A stretch of 64,000 nt of DNA from Iris pallida. Taxonomy: Eukaryota; Streptophyta; Magnoliopsida; Asparagales; Iridaceae. Under the pieces are notes generated by a model that had not been told where the DNA came from, ran no database searches, and saw only the letters and a list, made by a program, of their open reading frames with translations. The stretch lies in the NCBI GenBank assembly GCA_029216955.1, contig JANAVB010003400.1, positions 14,995,893-15,059,892 of the forward strand, given 5' to 3'. This document shows positions 32,384-43,400 of this stretch, piece after piece. Each line of letters starts with the position of its first letter. Within the stretch, counting starts at the first letter, position 1. The position numbers and the translations under genes are program-made.

Positions 32384-33130
32384 TTGGGCCAGAGCACCGA
32401 CACCGATGTGGAGAAGGAATGCCTCGTCCTGGTATTCGCCATTCAAAAGACGCGGCACTATGTCACTGGACAAACAATACATGTGATCTCACGAGTCAAC
32501 CCTCTTAGGGTCCTCATGACTAAACCAGGGGCACTCAGCTCTCGTCTCGCTACATGGGCAATATTGTTGTCCCCTTGTCATATGATCTTCGTCCCACAAA
32601 AGGCGGTTAAAGGTCAAGATCTGGCAGACTTTTTAGCAGCCCACCCAGGCTCGGAGTCATCCAGAATATATGAAAAAATCCCAGATGAGGTCGCCGACTC
32701 GCATGCAACCTCTCACGATAATATATGGCGAATGTTCTTCGACGGTACTTCGAAAACTGGACCCAAGGGCAACATCGTCGTCGGAGTCGGGGTGGTGCTG
32801 GTTTTTCCTTTCGGATTGGTGATCAATCGCGCTTACTCTCTCACAGAACCCTGCTCTAACAATGTGGTCGAGTACAACGCTTTGGTCATTGGCCTCCAAC
32901 TTGCAAGAGAGCTGGGGGTAGAATATCTTGAAGCATACGGCGATTCTCAGTTAATCGTCAATCAGATCCAGGGCTCATACGAAGTCCGCCACGAAGACAT
33001 GATCCCCTATCACCAAATAGCGATCGACATCATCTCGTCGTTCGAGGGGTTCTTCATCGAGCATGTTTCTATACTCTGAAATATCGAAGTCGATGCCTTA
33101 GCAGGCCTGGCCGCTTCCATAGCAGTTCCG
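32384..33130 (+). pseudogene. RNase H of Tat element B
   Basis: Removes RNA from RNA-DNA hybrids during reverse transcription. It first reads the RT-RNase H connection (VEKECLVLVFAIQKTRHYV, LADFLAAHPG) and then the RNase H fold: FFDGTSKTG (first Asp), VVEYNALVIGL (Glu), AYGDSQLIVNQ (Asp). The last Asp (EVDALAGLA, about 33090) comes after a TGA at 33077. The region is one frame off from RT, with the shift between 32355 and 32400. Family residues are otherwise in place. Confidence 0.9.
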
Positions 33131-33148
33131 AATCATACTTATCAATCG

Positions 33149-34498
33149 GTGGATGTGATAGGCCACGAACTGGTCTGCCCCAAGAACAACGTTCAAGTCA
33201 TGGCGAGTTATTCTGCCCAGACAATCGACGATGTCCCAGATTGGAGACAACCATTCATTGACTTCGTCGTCTACGATATCATGCCTGAGAACCCAAAGGA
33301 AGCCACCTCCATCAGACGGCGTTCTCTCAGATTATTCTACGATACAGAGACGAAAATGCTGTATCGCCGATCCTATGATGGATTATTGCTTCAGTGTCTG
33401 TCAAACGCAGAAGCCAAAGAAGCCGTACGAAAAGCTCATGACGGTGTCTGTGGGGCCCATCAGCCTGGCCCTAAATTGTAAGACCGTCTCCGCCGAATGG
33501 GCTACTACTGGCCCACGATGGTAGCAGATGCAATAGACTATGCTAGAAAGTGTAAAGCCTGCCAAGTCCATGCGGACTTCATTCACCAACCATCTGAATT
33601 TCTACATCCGACAGAGGAGTCCTGGCCGTTTGAAGCATGGGGAATAGATATCATCGGTCCAATTACTCCACCTTCCTCCCGAGGACATCGCTTCATACTC
33701 GCAATCACAAATTACTTCTCCAAATGGGCGAAAGCTGTCCCGCTTGCAGAAGTGAAGACTTCAAACGTGATCAGCTTTCTTAAGCATCACGTCATCTATC
33801 GCTTTGGACTGCCCCGAAGGATCATCCACGATAATGGTCCGCAGTTTGCAAGCCACGCCTTCTATCGGTTCTGCGACAAGTACCGTATCTAGAATATTGC
33901 TTCGACGTCATACAATCCAGCAGCGAATGGGTTAGCAGAAGCATTCAATAAAACCATCATCAAGTTACTCAAAAAGTCCGTATCGTCCAATAAACGCGAC
34001 TGGAATGAGAAGCTTGGTGAATGCTTATGGGCGTACCGTACCACGGTCCGAACGGCCACAGGGAACACACCATTCTCCCTGGTGTATAGGAGTGAGGCAG
34101 TTCTCCTATTGGAGACTCAAATACCCTCACTTTGCGTTGCCCTCATATATCAATTGACGACGGATGATAACTACCGTCGCCGACTACAAGAGTTAAAGAC
34201 CTTAGATGAAAAGCGCCTCCTGGCTCAGCAAAGGATCGAGCTATACCAAGCACGCATCTCTGGAGCCTTCAACAAGAAGGTTAAAATCAGAACATTCCAA
34301 GTGGGCGATCTCGTTCTGGCAGTCCCGAGGCTGATGGTCATGACTCACAAGACCACCGGCAAGTTCCAGCCAAAATGGGAAGGTCCATTCATCATAGAGG
34401 CTGTATTCTCCAACGGTGCTTATCGCCTCGCAAAACAAAATGGAGACTTGCTCATGTTGCCCGTCAACGGCAAGTTCCTGAAGAAATATTATGTCTAA
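33149..34498 (+). pseudogene. Integrase of Tat element B
   Basis: Inserts the cDNA into host DNA. The zinc-binding N-terminus has KAHDGVCGAH and CKACQ. The catalytic core has DIIGP (33646), HDNGPQF (33829) and GLAEAFNK (about 33931) for the D, D and E residues. The C-terminal part ends NGKFLKKYYV with a stop at 34496. No chromodomain is seen, as expected for Tat elements. TAA (33479) and TAG (33890) interrupt the otherwise single frame. Inactive. Confidence 0.92.
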
Positions 34499-34509
34499 AC
34501 GACATTTTC

Positions 34510-35870
34510 CAGATCATTGAGTCATCTACCCGCCGGTGCCGCTGAACTCACACTTCCAAATCCCAGATTGTTGAGTCATGTACCCGCTGGTGCCGCTGAA
34601 CTCACAACCACAACATTTTCCAAATTTTCGAGTCATGTACCCGCTGGTGCCGCTAAACTCACCTCTCCAACATTCCAGATTATCGAGTCATGTACCCTCT
34701 GGTGCCGCTGAACTCACTTCCACAACATTCTAGATCTCTGAGTCATGTACCCGCTGGTGCCTCTGAACTCACATTCCGGTCACTCTTTCAGATAGTAAGT
34801 CATGTACAGCCATACCTCTGAACTTTCTTCCTGGAAGAGATCCTCCCTCATGATCCACTACCCGCACTCCCAGTGCACAAAAAGGGTAACCGATCCACAA
34901 ATTTCTAAAACGGCCATGTCCTCATTACCTCTGAGTCGTTTCACTTCCACCAAAAACAAATCATCCCTTTACATAGAACTTCCATGTCCTCATTACCTCT
35001 GAGTCATTCTATGAACCCTCCTTCATTGAGCCCACTCCTGTCATGTCCTCATTACCTCTGAGTCGGAAGGCTCCGTCGAAGAAACCCTCATATTTGCCAT
35101 GTCCTCATTACCTCTGAGTAAATATGTTGGTCCTCCCTCGACTTATTATCTGTACCACAAAACAAAAACCCCAGGGTACGCCAAGGATAATAGGTCCACA
35201 AATATCCTCCATTGAGTCCACTCCTGCCATGTCCTCATTACCTCTGAGTAGGAAGACTCCACGGTAAAACCTTCGTACTTGCCATGTCCTCATTACCTCT
35301 GAGTAAGTATGTTGGTTCTCTCTCGTCTTATTACCCGTACCATGAACCAGGGTACGCTAAGGGTAATAGGTCCACAAATATCCTATGTTGACCACAAATG
35401 TCCTTTGTTGACCACAAATGTCCTCTGTTGACCATAAATATCCTCCATTGAGTCCACTCCTGCCATGTCCTCATTACCTCTGAGTAGGAAGACTCCACGG
35501 TAAAACCCTCATACTTGCCATGTCCTCATTACCTCTGAGTAAGTATGTTGGTTCCCCTTCATCCTATTATTCGTATCCCAAGTCGGGGTACACCAAGGAT
35601 AATAGGCCCACAAATGTCCTTTGCTAAGTCCCTTAGTACAGGCCCACCATTCCTCATCATGCCCCGGGAGCCCAGCTGCTCCATGGCACTCTATCTTCCG
35701 ATACTTGGAACGTCCACAACAACATTACCGTGGAGCTGTTCTAGGTATCCCCAATCAAACTTGTTATCCGTACCTAAAACCAAGGTATGCCATGGGTAAC
35801 AGGTCCACAAACAAGTCCCCCCACGCGGGGCAAACATCACCACAATACCCCAGGCGCAAAAAGCAATACA
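34510..35870 (+). repeat. Repeat-rich region between convergent gag-pol and antisense gene (element B)
   Basis: GAGTCATGTACCC-type units occupy 34520-34800, then CATGTCCTCATTACCTCTGA units (including 34914, 34985, 35042, 35228, 35464). Hairpins of the CTTATTATCC / GGATAATAGG type are near 35141, 35328, 35561 and 35757, with different but still pairing arms. The 176 bp periodicity of element C is not present here. Confidence 0.85.
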
Positions 35871-35989
35871 ATGAAGGGTAGAATGGAAAATATTCTTTAT
35901 TTGAAAGACGAAAAAAGCATTACATGTTGGGACCATGTCCCTCTCAAAGAGAAAAGAAAATAAAAAAAACAGAAACAAGAGGAGGCCGA

Positions 35990-37408
35990 TTATAGTTCGG
36001 CATTACACAATTCCAAAAGGCGATTTCTCACCAAGGCAGTACCCCGCTCAACCTTCTGTCTAGCCCTGCGCTCAGCCTCCTGGGACAACCGTTCCCCATT
36101 ATCCAGGTCCATGAGTGTCCGCCAGTCGTCATCCAACTTTTTCAGAGCCACTTCCAAGTTAGCCGAAGCTTTATTGACATTATCAGCCTCCTGGATAATC
36201 AGTCCTCTGTCGATTCGGGCAGCCTCAAGCTCAGACTCAAAGAAAGTTAACTTCCTTTGGAGCTCAAGGATCTGCTCCCGCATTTCAAAAATCCCACGGG
36301 GGGCAATCGCTTCCCGAGCTGTAACATCTTCGCTCTCATGGCTCAATTGATCATATCGGTCAGACAGAGTACGAAGATCCTCCAGTATGGCCGGCCTGGT
36401 TTTATCCTAAGCAGCCCTCACCTTCTCTATAGCAGTTGTGAGGGAGCCACGCTCTTGATCTATAGCGGCAGGTAGATCGACCTGCCGTAGTCCCTGAAGT
36501 TGGGCCACCAGCTGATCAGTCTCCAGCGATTTCATCTCCAAGAGTGCAGCCACCCCTGCCCCACCAGGAAGGGCCTTAAGGATATCAATTTGACCCTGGA
36601 CGCATTGTCGGGCCAAGACGAAGGAGGTCCCTCTGTCCACAGCAGCTTCTATCCCCCTTTTCAAGTGACGGTAAAAGCTGTCGACCATGTCCTGTAACGA
36701 TTCGTCCAATACCTCTGTAGAGGACGGCGTCAGAGAAAGCGTGGCCGGCAGTATCGAAGGAGCGGTGCTAAAACTTGCCACTAGGGGGCCGACTTTCGAA
36801 CAGAACGAGGCACGGATTGCGGCTAACTCTTCCTCTGCCACCCGAAGAACCTGGGCGGTTGGCAGGGCAGAGAGGTCGACTCTCTGGGCCGCCCGAGCAG
36901 AGGAAGACACGAGGACCATCGTCCCCTGCCCCGATTGTCCCATCACCAGACTTGTCGAACTCGAGCCAGCGGAAGGACCATCAAGACGAGCAGGAGGGGG
37001 AGGAGGTACGCCCCTCTCTGCCAGTGCCCCGTCGGCAGAGTCTGTCTCAACAAAGTCCATCCTCGGCACTGGAAAGGCAGGACCTGCATGTCCAGGACAA
37101 TGATCAATCGACATGACTCGGAGGATGTGATCATAGAGTCGATAGGCCTCCTCGCAGGTTAAAATTCGACTTATCTTACCGGGAGAGGAGCATCGAGGCT
37201 GCAGCTCGTCCGCAGCTGGCAGGGTCTCCTCACCCGCGATCTCCAAATTAAATTGGGCCAGCTCCTCTGACCCAGCCACCTCAGAGGGAGAGGCAACTCG
37301 ATCAGCATCGCCTTGACGGAATTTAATAATTTCAGGGGCGGGCTCACCGGAGCCCCCGTCGTCCCGGGTCACGATCTCTACAACTCGAGAGTCCTCTTCT
37401 TCTGACGC
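35990..37408 (-). pseudogene. Antisense gene of Tat element B, exon 3
   Basis: Last exon, 473 codons including the stop at 35990-35992. It joins exon 2 in phase 0. It begins ASEEEDSR, passes through a Pro/Ala/Ser-rich middle (VPPPPPARLDGPSAGSSS), and ends with long heptad-like stretches (FEMREQILELQRKLTFFESE, NLEVALKKLDDDWRTL), so a coiled coil and probable oligomerisation. One TAG interrupts it (36407-36409), plausibly a former CAG. I do not recognise the protein. Element C has lost it and element A's copy is outside the window. Confidence 0.65.
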
Positions 37409-37478
37409 CTACAAGAGGGAAAGAAGATGATTAAAATAAAAACTAGAAGAAAGGAAGGACCGGTAGTAACTTATTTAC
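37409..37478 (-). other. Intron 2 of antisense gene (element B)
   Basis: 70 bp with donor GAG|GTAAATAAG, a pyrimidine-rich end and acceptor CCCTCTTGTAG|GCGTC. Without splicing, the frame would end within the intron. Removing it joins exon 2 and exon 3 between whole codons. The length is near the usual minimum for plant introns. Confidence 0.7.
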
Positions 37479-39862
37479 CTCTGATACGGGGTCAATTTTT
37501 TTGCCTCTTTCCTTGATAGTTAGCCCGTGGTGTCTGGTCGCAGCCAGTTTCCGAGAGCGAGGAATGCCGCCAACAGGAGAAAGTTGCCTACTACGCTTCC
37601 GTGAAGGGTCGGGTGAAACGGATGGCTGATCTACCATCATCTCATCTGGCGGCTGATCCACCCCTACATCTGCCACCGGAAAGGAAGAGTCATCTTCATC
37701 ATGCTCGTCGCCTTCGTCATCTGCAATAGCAGAATCCAAATTCGGCTCTTCGACTCTGTCCTTCCTCTTCCTTGTCTTGGCCACCTGGGAACCCTCATCC
37801 AGGCCGGTACCAACAATAAAACTGATACCCGGGTTAAAGCCGACAGGAGGCTTGTTCGCCATGATGTGGTACAGAGCCGCCATATATAAGATCTCTACTG
37901 ACGCCTTGATTGCAGGAACAGAGAAAATGGTACGGATATGGAATGTGTCATAGTAATGCCAGGCCCGGATACCGTCAAGAAGGCTACCTTCAAAGCCCAG
38001 ACAAGAGCTGGGGCAATCTAGAAGAAGCTGACTATATCCAAATTGCCGGGCGAACCTGCTCGGCAGATAAGGCTCCAGAAAGACAGTATTACGGTTGCGA
38101 TATACCAGATGAGAGGGTCGAATATTTCGCAGCCACAGAAGCATCTGGCCGTCCAGAAGTTGAGGGGGGCCAATACCGTCAAGATGGACAGCTGCTATTT
38201 CCTCATCAGTAAAACGAGGGACAGATACGAAAATGTTGTACATGTCTGCCCTCGCCAATGCCATCCGGCAAGCACACATGATCTCGAATTCCCAAGACTC
38301 ATTACGATAGCGGAAGATAAAAGCGTCGTCATCAGTTACACCGTCTTCAGAGCCCGGTCTCATCAAAAACGGATAATGCATCAATAGCCACCCCATCAAA
38401 TAATGATAGGACAACTCGATCCGTTCAAAATCTTTCGTCACATCACGGGCAATAACCTTGGATGTGAAAGTGCGAAGGCCACGGTGTATACTGCACACCA
38501 TGGCCGGGAGGAGAGCTAGCCGGACTCGTAAAACTAACTTCACGGCCGGAAGGATGAAATTGCGACTGATCCTCTCGATGGAACCAGCTCCGCCCGAGAC
38601 TACACAGTTTCGCAGCCATATCATTAAGAATCCCGCCAGGAGCGCCTTCTCCAACAATTCTTGGGTGTTCTGATAAAAATAACCGAAGGAGTCGGTCTGA
38701 CTCTCGAATCTGTCACTAGAGGTGGCCACCCTCTTAGCTGACGATACTAAGGCTTTCACCGCCTCCCGAGATTGAGGACGGCGAGGAGTAACTTGACCTG
38801 AGGCATCCGTCGTGAAGAGGTAGCGCACCCAGTCTTTGGTATGAGGGGTATTCCCTTCTGAGCTATTCTCCTTTTTGGCTATTTGATGACATGTGCTATA
38901 ATGGCACAATATCTCTTGATAAAGAGCTACGAAGCCTGGATACCGCTTTTTCAACTCTTCGAACTCCTCGTTCGTGGGAGTATACGCTTCAAAAGCTTCG
39001 TCCCCCCAAGGAAGCTTGGAGACCGTATGCATTTCGTGGAGCGCGAGCCCCATTTCCCCTATGGGAGTATAGAAGGTTCCCGTACGGCGATTATGCATCT
39101 CCAGCAGAGATATAAATAATCTCTTGTTTATAGGCAAGCCATGGCTAGTGCCCCGAATAGCATGGTAAAGACCAATCTCACACAGAAAGGCCTCATACTT
39201 TTGCAAAATCTATGTAGACAGATTGGTCCACGAGGGAATCGGATGTATCCAGCTGGGGAGCATCAATCGGCCAATGGGATAGGAGCCCTTCCGAGCGAGT
39301 TGGTTCATAAAAGTGTCGGCGATAGAAAACGTAAAATTGGGACCCGGCACATTCAAGAAGGTACCCGAAGCTAATCCTATTACGGAACGGCTGGTGTGTA
39401 CCTTGCCCGCGCATATCGACTTCAGGCTGTTGTTATAATGGATGTCTCCCACGAACATCCCACTCCGAGTCGGAGTCAAAGAATCTTCCATCTTTCGGTC
39501 CAATGGGAGCATATTGAACCAAGATAAAAGGAAGTGACGCTCCATCTGGGGGATGCGGATCGCCATCCCGTTAGAAACAAAACTCCAGTTCTCTGACACC
39601 TCCAGAATCTGACTGTTCTTCACAGTCAAGGCATCTCCAAAGAAGAATGCGGGCTTCAAGTATTTTTCTTCTAATTTTCCCGAGTTCATCATAGCATTAA
39701 GAAAATAGAAAGGCTGATTCTTGATGGCATTCGATCTCGCCGGGGGCTCGTCACTCGGAAACTGGTCAGTCATGTGTTAGACTATATGGTCGTACCTATA
39801 GCCCAGAGCAGCTTAGGCACTGCCTACCAGGAGCTCTCCAGCAGCATTAATCGACAAATTCA
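37479..39862 (-). pseudogene. Antisense gene of Tat element B, exon 2
   Basis: The main exon, about 795 codons. It aligns with 1-1051 of element A. The first two thirds look globular (FVGDIHYNNS, NQLARKGSYPIGRLM, LHEMHTVSKLPWG, YLFTTDASGQ, ELSYHYLMGWLLMHYPFL, AALYHIMANKPPVGFNP). The end has basic clusters (KTRKRKDR, RKRSRQLSP), suggesting nuclear targeting, around an acidic run (DDEGDEHDEDD). Nonsense codons are at 39813-39815, 39777-39779 and 39210-39212; element A has CAA, CGA and TGG there. Exon 1 (136 nt) and exon 2 (2,384 nt) sum to a whole number of codons, which supports the splice model. The overall fold is unrecognised; a transposase-like or mobile-domain origin is possible but unproven. 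Confidence 0.7.
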
Positions 39863-40317
39863 CTGAGAAGAAGACAAAAAAAGATAAGTTAAAAGGATGG
39901 ACAAAAAGGAACTAATGGGTGATTTCGAGCTTATGCGGCTCCAAGCCTCATGCGGCTCAGGAGAACACTTATACGGCTCCAACTTATGGAAGCCTCATGC
40001 GGTTCAAGCTCAGAAAAACATTCATACGGCTCCACTTAGTGAAGGGTCATGCGGCAGTGCTTTCATAGGGACCACAGAGATCGGATAAGTTCGTACGGAC
40101 CACGTGACAAACAAAAGTGGGCGAATCTATGTGGCTCAGTGTAGCTTATACGGCCTGGTTGGCGAAGCGCGTATGCGGCCATAGTGGCTATTCTTATGCG
40201 GCTCGCGGCTCGACCATAGGACGAACATGCGGCTCATATGAAGATAAGGGCTCGTGCATAAAGCATGCGACGTAGCCATAGCAGTCAGGGTTCTTTAAAC
40301 CCACATAAAGTCCTTAC
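39863..40317 (-). repeat. Intron 1 of antisense gene (element B) with ATGCGG array
   Basis: 455 bp; donor ACTG|GTAAGGACTT, acceptor TTCTTCTCAG|TGAAT. Cores ATGCGG or one-base variants lie at 39933, 39950, 39971, 39997, 40024, 40049, 40129, 40148, 40173, 40196 and 40227, several at about 25 bp steps. The spacers do not match those of intron 1 in element A. Confidence 0.72.
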
Positions 40318-40453
40318 CAGTAATAGGAGGATGAACGTCGGGGTGAGCTGCGGGCACGACGGCCGGCGGTGGAACGGCCGCGGCTGAAGTAGAGGCAGTC
40401 TTCTGCGACGAAGACGCCGCCTTCTTCGCCGCAACGATCTTCTTGGGAGCCAT
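40318..40453 (-). CDS. Antisense gene of Tat element B, exon 1
   Basis: 45 codons plus one base from the ATG at 40453-40451. The product starts MAPKKIVAAKKAASSS and continues Ala/Pro-rich to HPDVHPP. It is basic and low in complexity. The start and the GTAAGG donor match element A. No stop lies inside this exon, though the gene downstream is broken. The first codons could form a nuclear localisation signal; this is inference. Confidence 0.65.
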
Positions 40454-40540
40454 TGGCAATTAAGGAAGAAGATGACAATAGGGCAGGAAAAATTCGAAGT
40501 GAAGGAGAAAGTAAAGAAGTTTTCTCTCTCAAAACTCCTC

Positions 40541-40549
40541 TTATTTATA
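40541..40549 (-). promoter_or_regulatory. TATA box of antisense gene (element B)
   Basis: TATAAATAA on the minus strand, 88 bp upstream of the exon 1 ATG; element A has TATAAAAT at the same place. The stretch 40550-40760 shows no other feature. Confidence 0.6.
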
Positions 40550-40761
40550 GGAGGACAAGAGAGGGGGGAACACATAGATTGATAACCGCCTCGGAAAAGA
40601 TGAAACCGACTCCTCGGATTTCGGCCCCTCTCTCATAAAGGAGATTCACCCAGGGCATAAAATCCAAAGATTTAATGAGCCGACCTTTGGGATCTCCCCT
40701 GAAGGCGGCACTAAAACAAATTTGAGGCAAATAATGAGGCGCAGACGTGGCGAGGAGCTCA

Positions 40762-40872
40762 TGTGGCCCGAAAGTCCCTGCGGCTGATTGACTCAATACG
40801 GCCGAAACATCTATGCGGCCGAGACATCCATGCGGCCGAGTCATCCATGCGGCCGAGACATCATATGCGGCC
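40762..40872. repeat. ATGCGGCC cluster upstream of antisense promoter (element B)
   Basis: Cores ATACGG at about 40797, then ATGCGG at about 40815, 40831, 40848 and 40865, with units like CATCCATGCGGCCGAGA at 16-18 bp spacing. It sits between the antisense promoter and the polypurine tract. Confidence 0.75.
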
Positions 40873-40886
40873 ATAAGAATACATGG

Positions 40887-40957
40887 CCATGCTTCTTATT
40901 CAAAGTATTTCAATTTTTCAAATCGAAAACTTTGAAGGGGGTCTTGTAGAAGCATAG
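40887..40957 (+). promoter_or_regulatory. Polypurine tract inside a two-stem structure (element B)
   Basis: Outer arms CCATGCTTCT (40887-40896) / AGAAGCATAG (40948-40957, one mismatch). Inner hairpin 40901-40934, arms CAAAGT-A-TTTCAATTT and AAATCGAAAACTTTG (one mismatch). Polypurine tract AAGGGGGTCT at 40935-40944. Confidence 0.78.
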
Positions 40958-42349
40958 AAAATAATAAAGAAAGATCCATGCGGCCAGAAAGCCCCATGCA
41001 GCTCAGGGATCCATGCGGCTCAGGGATCCATGCGGCTCAGGGATCCATGCGGCTCAAGGATCCATGCGGATCAAGGATCTATGCGGCTCAAGAAAGTCCT
41101 ATACGGCTCAAAGAGGAGCCATGTGGCACGCAAACAGCTCTCTCGTTTGTCTTTTACTGTATTAAATGCCTTGACGGCTGACATCTCTGACAGTTCTGAC
41201 ACAAAGATATCATTATGACTCCATCATAATGACGAACTCCTTGGGACGCAAAGAAAATCTCTGACACGATCCCCCGAGAGTCAGAAACTGTTATGCGGCC
41301 TTGACACGTGGACAGTCGTATGCGGCCCGAACTCCTCCATGCGGCTCAAGAAGACTAACTCCATGCGGCTCACGAAGACCAGCCCCATGCGGCTCACGAA
41401 GACTAGATCTATGCGGCTCACGAAGACCAGCCCCATGGGGCTCACGAAGACTAGATCCATACGGCTCGCGAAAAATATCTCTATGCGGTTCACTCATGCT
41501 GTCATCCACACTCATGCGGCTCAAATTACCATGCGGTCCAAATAGTCAGGGGGCCACTCTTAGGCAGCCTCGATACGTGGCCATCCTTATACGGCCCAAT
41601 AAGAAGCAACTCTCCTGCGGCTCAGATTTCTGCTGTTATGACACGTGGCATGAAGCAGGGCACGTAGCATCAGATTGACCGAAATCCCTCAACAAATCCC
41701 AATAAAATATTGGGATCAAATCAGATCATTTGTAAATAAGCCAATTAAAGACACGTGTCGAGGAATCCGAGGTTGGCATGACAAATCAGGAGGATTTATG
41801 TCAATCAGCATTAATTATCCACAAAAGATTTGATGCAATCACATTTATTGCTCAAATCTCGATGAACAGCCCAGATCCAATGATCTTTAGTTGTCGACTT
41901 TCCAGAACGGGCAATCATTGTAAACCCTAATAAAGCCCCCTACTCTTATAAATAGCAGGGTGCCATTCCCTTACGGAGGGAGATAGATATAGAGAGATAC
42001 ACAGACAGATACGGAGAGATACACAGAGACACAGAGAGAGAGAGAGACAGACGCACATAAAGACACAGAGAGCCAGAGAGCCTGAAGAGAGAGCATTTCT
42101 TTATCAACGTCCAGCAGTTCTTCTACAGAGCCAAGGCTGCACCCGATCGTCCAAGGAGTAAGGCAGAGGTGCCGTCGCTTTCCCGAGCCTCTACCGTCAC
42201 TCCCTAAAATCTAAAATAAACAATTGTACTTAGATTGTTGTACCTAGGTTTTCGTCCCTAGGCTTTCTTTGTACAAGCGAGTTTGTATTGTGAAGTAAAA
42301 GTCCAGTCCTCCGATAATTGTTCTGTTCTTTTATATTTCATGGCAAACA
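40945..42349 (+). repeat. 3' LTR of Tat element B
   Basis: 1,405 bp from TGTAGAAGCATAG to ATGGCAAACA, paired with 14222-15609 and sharing its 17 bp and 24 bp ATGCGG arrays (from 40978 and 41282). The TATA box is at 41947-41954. GCCCC follows at 42350-42354, the second copy of the target duplication. Confidence 0.95.
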
Positions 42350-43400
42350 GCCCCGAGCTAGTTCTGCCATACACCACCGGGCACCCAAGATAAGTAAAAG
42401 GGGGGTACTCAATAGTGAAGGAAGTGATACTAGTGAGCAATAAGGTGTGCTCTCTGTCGGCTGTGTGATGGGTGTAAATGACAATCTTGGTGGGGTTGAT
42501 TCACTGGCCGGAGCATCTGTGTATCTCTGAAGCGTAGTGTTAACCACCTCCACGGACCCCACATCTCCAGAATAGAAGATGATGATATCATTAGCATAAG
42601 CCAGGTGAGTGATGGTCGGGCAACCGCTGGCAGTGTGGAAGTGCTTGAAGCGAGGAGAGCCTACCATATTGTTCAGATTTTTGCTATGGGCTTCGGCGAC
42701 GATGATAAATTATGGTAGAAGATACAGGGTCTTCTTGTCTAACATTACGGCTAGATTTAAAAAATCCGTCTGCTTGACCGTTGACGACCGTGTAGAACCA
42801 CGCGTTACTGATCGACCTCCAGATGATGTCAATCCAAGTTTTTAAAACTCGAAAGCCCTGAATACCTAGATCATGAATTGCCAGTCCAGTCTATCGTAAG
42901 CCTTCTCTATGTCCAGTTTGACGGCTATGTTCTCTCCTCTGGACGGGAATTTCATACAGGTGGTCATCTCTTGTACCAGGAGGATATTGTCGAAGATGTT
43001 GCGACTGCGGACGAAGCCGCTTTGCTCTTCAGAGGTAATCTTGGGGAGAAGCCCTTACATGCGGTTGGCTATGATCTCGGAGATGATCTTATTGGTGAAA
43101 GTGCACATGCTCAGGGGGCAAAAGTCTTTGAAAGTCTCCGGGTTGTCCTTCTTGGGGATAAGGATCAGGTTAGCACTGAAGATCGATTTGGAGTATCTGG
43201 CTCCTTAGAAGAAGGCAATAGCTGCCTCACAGATGTCAGTCTTGATAATATCCTAGCAGGTTCTGAAGAAGGCGCCAGTAAAACCGTCCGGGCCAGGGGA
43301 GCTATGCTCATTCAGTGCCCACACTGCATCTTTGACCTTGCTCTCCGTGGGTTGAATTTACAGTTGGAAGTTGTCACTGTCATCAACTAGAGGGGGGTCA
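42350..43400 (-). pseudogene. LINE reverse transcriptase region
   Basis: The middle piece of the split LINE, starting at the GCCCC duplicate. On the minus strand the RT active-site region reads THLAYANDIIIFYSGD (42610-42575). The family has (F/Y)ADD, so the first catalytic Asp of the pair is Asn here (a G-to-A change). More RT sequence continues to about 43400 in broken frames. The long plus-strand frame 42878-43390 is a shadow. Inactive. Confidence 0.8.

Larger units (their letters stand above)
14222..42349 (+). mobile_element. Tat-lineage Ty3/gypsy element B with nested element C
   Basis: A complete LTR retrotransposon of about 17.9 kb without its insertion. It has 5' LTR 14222-15609, tRNA-Arg-type primer site, gag, protease, RT, RNase H, integrase, a repeat-rich 3' region, a convergent antisense gene (40453-35990), a polypurine tract and 3' LTR 40945-42349. 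The target duplication is GCCCC (14217-14221 and 42350-42354). Nested element C interrupts pol just before RT; gag-pol resumes in frame at 31250. The coding parts are decayed. Confidence 0.93.

Noticed and set aside
36687..37103. Plus-strand ORFs opposite the antisense gene
   Set aside because: They are mirror frames of exon 3, which has matching splice phase and a homologous gene context.
42878..43390. Long plus-strand ORF of 170 codons (also 44133-44474)
   Set aside because: The minus strand of the same region is the LINE RT and endonuclease with recognisable motifs; the plus frame is a shadow.
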